From positions 82,669,171-82,733,170 of the forward strand of contig CM060732.1 in the NCBI GenBank assembly GCA_030704615.1: a stretch of 64,000 nt of DNA, in the 5' to 3' direction. This document shows, piece after piece, positions 50,052 to 59,791 of this stretch. How positions within the stretch are numbered: the stretch's first letter is position 1; each line of letters starts with the position of its first letter. A program made the position numbers and the translations under genes. The notes below the pieces were generated by a model. The model made no database searches and was not told where the DNA came from. It saw nothing but the letters and a program-made list of their open reading frames with translations. This stretch comes from Takakia lepidozioides (taxonomy: Eukaryota; Streptophyta; Takakiopsida; Takakiales; Takakiaceae).

Positions 50052-53000
50052 GTGTCACATCGTTGTTGGTCCACTCACAAGATGACTATTGGGATGCAAG
50101 GATGTGAATATTCAGATGATGAAGACGAAGGCCCTGCGGCACAGCGGGAGCCCAATGTCACAGAGAACGCAGATGAGAGTGGTGGATTGGAGGTAGAAAT
50201 GCAGCGTGCATTGCAGGAAGCGTTTCTCTTTGAAGATGCAAACAGAGAGGACCCCATTCATGGTGGAACCGATCACACATTTGCCGATCATGACGATGAT
50301 CTCGACGATTCCGGAGACAATGAATTTGATGAGAATGCTCACCTGCACGTTGATCCCGAGTATGATAAACTCTTCCGACAGTCGCAATGTCCACTTTTTG
50401 AAGGGTGCTCCATCAGCCGGCTGCAAGCAACTTTGACGTTGTTGAATGCATGCACTACCCACAAGTGCACCAATGCATTTGTGGATGAGCTTCTGGGACT
50501 GTTGCGTAAGAGTTTTTTGCCTAAAGAGAATTCATTGCCGAAAACTCACTATGAAGCAAAAACCATGATTGCCAAGATGGGATTGCAGTACACGATGATT
50601 CATGCCTGTGAGCGTGGTTGTGTACTCTTCCGTGGGGAGTATGAGAATGTAGACATTTGCCCAGTGTGCCGCAGTTCCCGTTACATTCCAGGTCGTGGAA
50701 GTGTGCCCAAGAAAGTATTGCGACACTTCCCTGTCATTCCAAGGTTGAAACGTATGTACCGATGTAAATCGATCGCTAACCTCATGACATGGCACGATAG
50801 ACATAAGAGCCAGGATGGGTTGGTTCGACATCCAGCTGATAGCAAAGCATGGAGACACATTGACACCACATTTGAGGATTTTGCTGCAGAGCCACAATCT
50901 CTGCGATTTGGATTGGCCTTAGACGGTGTAAATCCCTACGGAGCTCAATCCACAAGTTGGAGCACATGGCCCGTTTTCTTGGTCAATTACAATCTGCCTC
51001 CGTGGTTAATGACCAAAAAGTTCTTTGTCATGTTAGGGCTACTGATTCCTGGTAAGGAGTCTGTTACCTCGGACAACGTAGATGTTTACCTGATGCCCCT
51101 AGTGGAAGAGCTACTAGAACTATGGAGAGGGATTGCAGCTCATGATGTTTCCCGTCCTCGTGGTCAACGCGAATTCACACTGAGGGCAGTGTTGATGTGG
51201 TCAATCCATGACTACCCTGCATATGGTTTGCTCTCAGGTCAAGTGACGAAAGGTTATGCTGGTTGTCCAGCTTGTGGACCCGGGTGACTTCACAGCAGTT
51301 ACACACATGTGGAAAAATTGTTTTCCTAGGCCATCGAAGATTTTTGGCCCGCAATCATCCATATAGAAGGTCAAGAATGTTCAATGGCGCTACTGAGCAT
51401 GGAACTCCTCCAAAAACGCAGACTGGAACACAAATCAAGGAGCTTGCAACAGCTCGCACTGCATGGGTGGAAAATGGAGGGACGCCAGATAGCAGGACAG
51501 ACCCAGCAAAAACTCATGGAGTTAAGCAATTGTCAATTTTATATGTCTTACCTTATTGGGAGGTAATTCCTTCATGGCCTTTAAATTGGCTGTGTACATT
51601 TTTGCGTTTTCTGTTTAAATTGTGATGAGTAAATGCTCAATTGCTTATGTGTTCATTTTGTAGGGTCTCCTCATCCGCCACACGTTTGACGCAATGCATT
51701 GCGAGAAGAACTTGGCTGAAAATATTATTAAAACTATATTTGGTGAGAAAGACACATTGAAAGTTCGCCGTGATTTGGAGCTACTTGGGATGCGCCTGGA
51801 ATTGTGGCTACAACGCGATCTTGACAGAGCAGATACGTTAATTATGCCTCCTGCCCCTTATGTCCTCACTGAGGCTGAATTACAAGTCTTTCTAGAGATT
51901 GTGCAGAACTTGAAAGTGCCAACAGGCTACGCATCAGCTTTCAAAAAAGCATGTGGTGAAGAAGAAGTTGTCTGGCATGAAATCACATGACTATCATGTG
52001 CTCATGCAGCAAATTATACCGCTTGCTATCCGTGGGCTCATGGCAAGTGGTCAGTATTCGAGTCGAGTTCCAGTATCTTGTACTCTTGTCCATTGTTATA
52101 AATATCATCTTGATTTATGTTTACCCATCATGCATTCGGCCACGCCGACCTTGACTTATTGTCTAGTCTTGTACCTCTAGTCTGATATCTTGTTTGTGTT
52201 CAATCATGTTCTCGTCCTTGACATGGGCTACCTGCCCAAGTGATAGAAACATATGGTGAGCAAACATCGCAAGCATCCCTGAAAAGTGCAAGAATGCCAG
52301 ACAGACATGACACAACAGTGTAAATAACACCAACAATTTGAGGCCAGCAGAAAGCTTAGCTGTCTTAGTACCTAACTTGAATGTCGTTTATTTCTATACA
52401 CTAGGATCTAATGGAAGCTGCAAGCATAATCCCAAAATTTTTGGCCAAAACTTCCAATACTATCAAAGGCAGTTTTGGGCTAGGTTTTGGCAAGAGTACC
52501 ACATGTAATTGATACAATCTGAAAACGGATTTAGCTATATTTGGTTGAAGAGTAAGGTGCCAAAGACTAGACATACACTTATAATTACGTGCCCCAATCC
52601 CCCATTTTCCAGCATCCCCCACATAATTTACCTTGTCCAGACTTGTTTGTAACATTTAATTAAGTTAAATTCGTACTTCGCAATTTCTCTGTGAGTGGAC
52701 GAGTAAACGCGGACGTCGTATGCCAGGTTAGTGGAGGCAGTCCTAGTGTTGTCGCTGATGCGAAGAGTTGCGTGAACTATCTGATCACTAAGGTGACACT
52801 GACTGCTGTGAAGATAACTGCGGTGGTACCTGCACCAATATGTGCTACGCTGGAACAACGGCCATTAACGTATGTGGTAACTGCGGGCAATGAGTCCCAT
52901 GCCAACAAGCCGGGAATTACAGTCGAACCTTCTTAATGGTTACTTGTTTATAAGTCAAAACAGGTCTGCTAGTTATCTTTTTGTCACTCCCGAAAAAATC

Positions 53001-55328
53001 CGCAAAATATACAAAGGAAATGGTTAATCGTTTAATAGTTAACTTTTTTTACTCCCTCTAGTGTTAGGTGTACCTAGATAATAGTTAACTTTTGGTATAT
53101 TACTAAAAAGTGTAAGCCATCTTATCTGTAATCCGGAAATGTAACCAATGGTTAAATTATTAAATGAATTAAGGCTCCCAGGGATTCTGTCCTCCTCGAG
53201 TAATTCTTGCACGAGTGACGTTGGGGTAGGTACATAATTTCCATCGCCTTCAACGTGTATGTCTCGGACATGTCTTGGGGCATTGAACGCCGACCTTGAT
53301 TTCTTGTCTAGTCTTGTACCTCTAGTCTGATATCTTGTTTGTGTTCAGTCATGTTCTCGTCCTTGATAGAGACTTCCATAATACGAGTCATCCGAGCCTG
53401 CATAATTCTGGCTGATTCCATCCTGCAGTCGAAGGGACACGGTGCACTGGTTTCCCATCTCGGATTGTTGGGTGGGAGTCGACATTGGGTGGAGGAACTG
53501 GAGGATCAGAAGACACATTAGTACCTAGGTTGCATGAAGGCACCACCGGAGACCGTGGAAGACGGAACCCAATCTCCTCCAGCATGCTAATATCTGTTGA
53601 TGACAGCAGAACCCTCAGTGGTGTTATATGGCGTACCACATATTGGGGCAGACCTTGCACGCTACGTGCGCTTGTACGATATATTCGTTGGGTACAAATT
53701 GGCGGGTATAGTGAAGAACCTTGAGCTATGTAAGAGAGACATTGTGTAGCTGCGAGTATGTCGTGTATTTAAGAAGTTGTGTGCAAAAATGGTGAATCCT
53801 GTAGAGTATGAGGAATTGAGAACTGAAGCAGTTCTCACTCTGTGTCTTATAGAGAAGGAGTTCCCACCATCATTTTTTGATGTGATGACACATCTGGTTG
53901 TTCACCTAGTGGATGAGTTGTACTTATGCGGGCCCGTAGCATCTCGTTGGATGTACCCCATGGAGCGGGCAATGAAAGATATGAAGGGCTACGTAAGAAA
54001 CATGGCAAGGCCCGAGGGGAGCATGGCAGAAGGATACCAATTTGAAGAAGCATTGGGTTTTTGCACAGAGTATATGGCAGGATTTGATGGAAGTGTACGA
54101 AGGGTGTGGGATGCAAATGAGGCAGAATCTGTGGAACGTGAAGTTGTGGAAGGAAGTTCTAAAGCCCGAAAATTGAATGACCTGTGTGATATTGTACATA
54201 AGTACATCATTCAGAACCATCCTCGTCTGTCAGTCATGTTGGGGTAAGAAATCTACTTCATTGACATTCAGATTTCCAAGTTTTAGTCATTTATCATTAG
54301 TTGGCATTTGGCGTCTTTTCAAATCTCCCACGCCACCTCTGTCAATCTCCTGGCTGACCCTCGGATTGTGACAGGATATATGAAGCAGAGTCCACACGGA
54401 TAGAAGCCAGACGACGCTTGTTTCGTGAGGAGCAAGGGCTGGAAGGCATGAGCAATCCCACGACAATTCAGTACCCTCCTGATTTGCATCATTGTCCTCC
54501 ATTTGCTGTTTGGCTCCCTCAAGGTGTACGGGATCATCTCTCAATTCAATCAGATGGGCTTGATCCTACAACACGTGAGGAATTACTAGATCTTTCAAGG
54601 CCTCCATCATTTACTGCCATGTCATTCAAGAGTATGACAGCGTATGGTAACCATTACAGGGTTACATCCCCCGGCATGAACACAACAAGTATGGTGTTTT
54701 TTGATTATGGAGTCTCATCTGTTTTCCAGCACCAGCCCATTACCAACAATTCAGGCAATGACATGGAGGAACCTACAAGATATGTGGTCTTATAAGGGAG
54801 ATTTTGCAAATTGACTATGGCCAAACACAGTCTATAGTGCTTTTGTGTTCGTGGGTACGGGCGAGTCGCGTGGGTCGTCAACCTATGTCAATGAAGCATG
54901 ATGATGCTGGCTTCACACTTGTCAATTTTAACCGTATGCTTCCACCTTCTGAGCAACCTTTTGTGTTTCCTGGCCAGGTTGATCAAGTGTTTTTTTCTGA
55001 TTGTGTGAAGGAGCCGGGGTGGAAAGTCGTCTCGGAAAAGAGCCCCCGAGCACGTAGAGTGGTCTGCGACATATCAATTGATAATGATGATGTGGCGGAA
55101 ATGGAAGGATTGTTAGCCCCACAAAGACTAGAGGAGACTCTGGTTACTGATGGCCCAACATGCAGCCGAGCGGTACCGGTTACTCCAGAGCAGGTGGCCT
55201 CCTTGTACCTCCGAGCACCCCGTATACGTGGTGATGATGTTCAGCCAACCCTTGGACAAGATCAAGTCTGTGATGAAGACAGTGATACATGTAGTGACCC
55301 AGACATAGATGAGGATGATGAAGATTAG
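50052..55328 (+). pseudogene. TNPD-like CACTA transposase (Transposase_21, DUF4218, DUF4216), frameshifted
   Basis: This is the catalytic protein of a CACTA element. The first frame (ATG 50052 or in-frame 50094) reads an acidic N-terminus, then CERGCVLFRGEY, CPVCRSSRY, LRHFPVIPRLKRMY, WHDRHKSQDG, LRFGLALDGVNPYG and KGYAGCPACG. Its frame shifts near 51283, continues (VFLGHRRFLARNHPYR) to a donor after 51562, and resumes at 51664 (RHTFDAMHCEKNLAENI). A second shift near 51955 leads to SGMKSHDYHVLMQQ, with a donor near 52050. After a ~1.7-kb intron, 53750-54243 encodes DUF4218 (FPPSFFDVMTHLVVHLV, SRWMYPMERAMKDMKGYVRN). The exon from 54375 runs to a third shift near 54790, and DUF4216 follows (REILQIDYGQ, FVFPGQVDQVFF), ending in an acidic tail. 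Three shifts indicate a recently disabled gene. Confidence 0.9.
52139..53369 (+). repeat. Pair of ~84-bp direct repeats inside a TNPD intron
   Basis: The segment cgccgaccttga(c/t)tt(a/c)ttgtctag ... gttctcgtccttga occurs at 52139-52222 and 53286-53369 with about four differences. The ~1.06 kb between has no recognised gene. Confidence 0.85.
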
Positions 55329-55669
55329 ATATGCTAGATTTGTGCACTCTAGTTATAGACCATGCATGATAGTTTAAGGTGGTAACACTCCCTTCGCATT
55401 CCCATTAAGATATCATGCTTGGACACTGGATTTTATGATCAATTATGGAGTGCTTTCCTTTAAGCACTCTTTATTCATTTGTTGTTGCAATTGGCTTTGG
55501 ACCAACCCGTGCTGGTACCATTGCCATGGATGTTTTCTTGCCATGGATTCGGCACACGCCACGAAAGGCCATCCAGACCATCCTCTGGAAATGCTCCAAT
55601 GTTGTTTCAAACATCTCCACATTGCAATGGATACAACACTGACATTAGATGAGTGAAAGTGAGACTAGA

Positions 55670-57400
55670 CCTCCAGCCAGCCGGCTTTCCCACATCAAAT
55701 TGAAGGGGATCTGTAGATTATAGATAACGGCTGTTGCCTTCTCAATGTCTTTTCCAATCACCTCTGCAATGAACTGGGGTATAAGATCCTTCAAATCACA
55801 AGTTTGAGCATCACGCACAAGCCACTTACGGGGATAGAGTTTCCAATGCGAACCATTGGTCTTTTATTGATAACATTGTTGTAAAATACATGGACCAACA
55901 TGGTCAATTTCGGGAATGACATATAGTACGCTTTCATGTACTATGTAAGCATGCAACTATGTACCAGTGACGTGGCTTGTTCGCCACTTAACCTGGTTGC
56001 CCATTCAGCCATCTCCACATTGTCATGGATTTTGCATGCTGGATTGTGAGACCATCCACACCGTCCTCTGGAAATGCTATCATGGGGTTTCAGCTATGTC
56101 CACATTTCCCTGGATTATGCCTGCATGAAGCAAGGCCAACTGCATTCAGCACCCTCCACTTTATTATAGTATTGCAGCAACATTCAAAGCACTTCAATTT
56201 GTATCCATCAAAAACATTTAGGCTGGAAAAAGACATTGTTGCAGCAGAACTTAGGAAAGTACTTCTCCCCTTCCACTACACACGTGAAATGAAAGAAGCC
56301 AACCAACAGCATACCAGCCAAGAAAATATGAAACCAGCTAAGAAAAGAGCCAATATATGCAGTGAAGGTCGACACTAAATGAAACTTATCCAACACTTAC
56401 ATTAGAGGAGGGAAGCTAAGTCTTTACCTCCATAAGCTTGCCCACATCAAATTTGGGAGCTTTCAGAATTTTTCCTTTCCGGTTGAATGAACTTGGCTAC
56501 AAGATCCTTCAAATCACAAGTTTGAGCTTCACACACAATGAACTTACAGGGATTGAGCTTCCAATGCAAACCAGAAGTCTTATATTGATAGCATTGTTGT
56601 AAAACACATGGACCAACAATGACAGTCTCTGGAATGACATATAGTACAGTTTCTTGTAGTATGTCGCACACAACTATGTACCAGTGACGTGGCTTCTTTG
56701 CCACTTGCCTCCTTTGCCCATTCAGCCATCTCCACATTGCCACGGACTCTGCATACACCACGCAAGGCCATCCACACCATCCTCTGGAAATGCTATAATC
56801 AGCTATCTCCACATTGCAATGGATTCTGTCTGCACCAAGCAAGGCCAACTGCATTCAGCAGCCTCCACTTTATTATGGTATTGTAGCAACATTGAAAGCA
56901 CTTCAATTAATATCCAACAAGAACATGTAGGCTGGAAAACAAAAATTATTGCAGCAGAACTTACGTTCGTACTCCTCCCCTTCCACTACACACGGGCAAT
57001 TTAACCCCTGGTACCTCAACATGCTCCTCTTCAAGCTCTTCCAACTCACCAACATGTCGCTCTATCTTTGCTCCCACCTCCTCACTGTATGTGATCCCCA
57101 TGAAAGCAGCCAAGCAACAAGATACCAGCCAAGAAAACAGCCAATGTATGCAGTGAACGTCGACACTAAACTGAAACTTATCCAGCACTTAAATTAGAGG
57201 AGGGAAGCGAGTTCTACCTCCATAAGCTTGCCCACATCAACTCTGGGAGCTTTCATAATATTTACTTTGTGGATGAAGGTGTTCTGTATAGGATACATAC
57301 TGGCTGATATCTTCTCAATGTCTTTTCCAATCACCTCTGGAATGAACTTGGCTACAAGAACTTCAAATCACAAGTTTGAGCTTCATGCACAATGATCTCC
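55670..57400 (-). pseudogene. RPS3A: Three captured fragments of ribosomal protein eS1 (RPS3a)
   Basis: Minus-strand reading gives the C-terminal region of the 40S protein eS1 three times: near 55814-55670 ([31 protein letters not shown]), near 56545-56440 ([14 protein letters not shown]), and near 57390-57215 ([43 protein letters not shown]). The blocks are tandem with spacings of about 756 and 785 bases, judged from the word cccacatcaa at about 55690, 56446 and 57231, and they share flanking sequence. None is complete, so they are captured and amplified remnants, not a working gene. Confidence 0.8.
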
Positions 57401-57565
57401 CTCATCTTCCACCGAAGCAAGCCGAGACATGGTAACACTACTTACATCAGGCTGCATATCACGAAACTGATGAAGGACTTGCATGGAAATACTGGCTGCA
57501 TACAATGTTTTGTAGTGTTCCTGACAAGCAACCACCATTGCAACCGTCATGTTCTATGGAAATTT

Positions 57566-57606
57566 CTGTCTCTGTCTCTGTCTCTGTCTCTCTCATTCTC
57601 TCTTTC
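57566..57606 (+). repeat. (TCTCTG)n / TC-rich microsatellite
   Basis: TCTGTCTC units followed by TCTCTCATTCTCTCTTTC; low complexity inside CACTA-2. Confidence 0.9.
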
Positions 57607-58914
57607 CCACTCACACATGAACCTCAGAAATGGACATCAGAGACCTGAAATGCCTTCATTATCCCCAAAAACTATTGGCTGGTGTACTTGAGGTTCTATT
57701 TCTTTCAGAGACTGCCATTCAACTTCTAAGAATTGCATCATTTTGTCGAAGAGCCCTAGAAATTGTCTAACATTTTTGAAATTGTGCGTAGCAAGTGCGC
57801 TTAATGTGGTTGGGCCGTTTCTTTGTGAAGCCAATGCAGAAAATCCGCAATATGTAATTGTCTGTTGTTTTCACATCCACATGTGACTCTATCAGACTCT
57901 ACCATTTCCACACCAGCCTCCATCAACTTGTCTGTGGTGAAATTTATTCCCTGGACCAATCCCAAGTCAATTTACAACACGGCCTTTAACCCTGACAACA
58001 AAAAAAACTCACTTTAGAGTGCCAAAAGACACAAATTTACCTAAGAATAAGCAGTTCAATTTCGCTATGATGTACTGAGTGATAAGAACCCCATACTAGA
58101 AGCATCACTGCACCTACTTAAAATGAGAGTAACCTAAAAGTTAGTGAGGACATTGCGACCCTGCACATTCTTGGTGAAGCCAGTTTGGCAATTCGCAGAG
58201 AGAACACATATACTGGCGGCCAGCTTCAACCTTTCCTTTGTAATATCTTCCATTATTTGACCGGCCAACCTGTGATGACGACAATGCTACCCATATCCTA
58301 ACAACATTTCATTCGAAAAGAATTCCCAAAATCAAGATCATGAGTGAAGTTCCCTTTGGAACCTTCCACATAGAATGAAGGGTTTGACAACGAAATAAGG
58401 ACAAAAAGGGGGAGGAAGATGCAGGTTTCGATTGGGATTTTGCATCGGGCCTGTAGCTTCATGATGGTGATTGGTTATAACTGCTAATGGAAGAGATGTA
58501 GACTTGGTAGTAGATATTTAAACGTTTCGATTATAACTTACCAATCTGACACCAGATAACCTTTGTAAATCCTATCGAACTCTCCCTTCGAATTCGCATC
58601 GTCGATGCTTCCATACATGTCCATGAAGGTAACGTTCCAAATTTCTTCAAGTAGATGCAGTTCTCGCCTATGATATGATCACCATGCTATCCTGCAATCA
58701 ACGCATTTGAAGACACGACCCGTCGTTCAGCCATACTGTCGCACATTCCCTCTCTGCAAACTCCACATTCCAAATGGCATCCTCTGCAGACTCTCACTTT
58801 ACAAACTCAATGAAGAATGCGACTTAGTGCTCTACGGTAACTACAAAATGCTTGAGCTATATGAAACCAATAGGAAACTAATACATGTACTAAGCTGATA
58901 GGATTTCGGCAAAC
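57607..58914. other. CACTA-2 interior, unrecognised
   Basis: A short minus-strand frame (57637-57834) has no recognisable domain. No transposase, RNA gene or host domain could be identified here. Confidence 0.4.
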
Positions 58915-59441
58915 ATGGATGGATGAGCTCATCCAATGGATGGATCCATTCATGTATATGTCTTCAAAATGACACGTGTACTAATAAAGTCATATAAATG
59001 CCTTTAAAATGCCATGTGTAGTGATGTAGTCATATATATAGAGTCATGAATCAATCTGCAGTCAAATAGTCATAAGTTTACATGCCATGTCATGCTGTGG
59101 ATGAACTCGTCCAATGGATGAATACATTCGTGTATTTGCCTTCGAAATGACACGTGTGCGATGTAGTCGTATAATTAGAGCTGTGAAACCATCTCCAGTC
59201 ATGGAGTCATAACATTCCATGAAACGTCGTCCACGTGTAATCAAACATATCACACTAGTCATATAAACCATCCCTGTCATTGTGGTCAACAATGTTTGAC
59301 CAAAGCTTCCTAACTTTCCGGAGTCATGTAGTGATAAAACTATGACTGCAACGCATTTCAGCGCTCTGTAGTCATCTACCTAGTGCAGTTTATATGACTC
59401 CGCCAAAGCCGTAGTCCTAAAAAAGCTCATATCTTGTAGTG
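58915..59441. repeat. CACTA-2 right sub-terminal repeats
   Basis: A ~170-base module, gatgagctcatccaatggatg ... tatgtcttcaaaatgacacgtgta, recurs at about 58922 and 59098 (atgaactcgtccaatggatg ... tgccttcgaaatgacacgtgt). AGTCATA cores recur in both orientations. This mirrors the left array and supports the element's border. Confidence 0.82.
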
Positions 59442-59791
59442 ATTGGAGGTGAATCTAAGTCCCACCAACTAATCGGAGGTTCTACATCCCACCAACGGAG
59501 GTGCATAATGACATGTAACAAATATAGAGGGTGGTTTTACAACATAGAGTATGAGTTTCCTAACATTTAACAAATAACACTCTTTGACTCTTTCCTAATG
59601 TAATATTCTACAGAGTATAAAAAAACGTAACAATAAAGGGGATATAACATATACGGAGGTAACATTTAAAGAGGATCGACTGTATACCTAAATCTCTGGA
59701 ACATCGTCTTCTTTGTGAAAACCTGCTCTAGATTTTCCTCTAGTATTTTTAGGGCATTTTGAAGCAGAATTTACCCACTAGGGACAGGAGC

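Larger units (their letters stand above)
43633..59441 (+). mobile_element. CACTA-2: 15.8-kb CACTA (En/Spm) element with captured genes
   Basis: The left end starts CACTACAACAGATGAGCG and the right end, reverse-complemented, starts CACTACAAGATATGAGCT; 26 of the first 31 bases match. ATT flanks both sides (43630-43632 and 59442-59444). The interior contains sub-terminal repeat arrays, a TNPA-like gene (minus), a NIF-type phosphatase domain (minus), a TNPD-like transposase gene (plus) and three RPS3a fragments (minus). It is inserted in the pogo-like element. Confidence 0.92.
32021..59682 (-). mobile_element. pogo-like (Tc1/mariner) element, split by nested insertions
   Basis: The two ends are inverted copies: CAGTCG-GC-CCTCTTTAAATGTTA from 32021 and, reverse-complemented from 59682, CAGTCG-AT-CCTCTTTAAATGTTA. 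They match at 21 of 23 bases and each is flanked by TA, the target of this superfamily. A pogo/Tigger-type transposase remnant lies between them on the minus strand (42.3-43.3 kb). Removing the MITE, the L1 and the large CACTA element leaves roughly 2.2 kb, a plausible size for such an element. That the two ends belong to one insertion is inferred. Confidence 0.65.

Noticed and set aside
55670-57400. Functional RPS3a gene
   Set aside because: Only the C-terminal region is present, in three broken partial copies inside a transposon.
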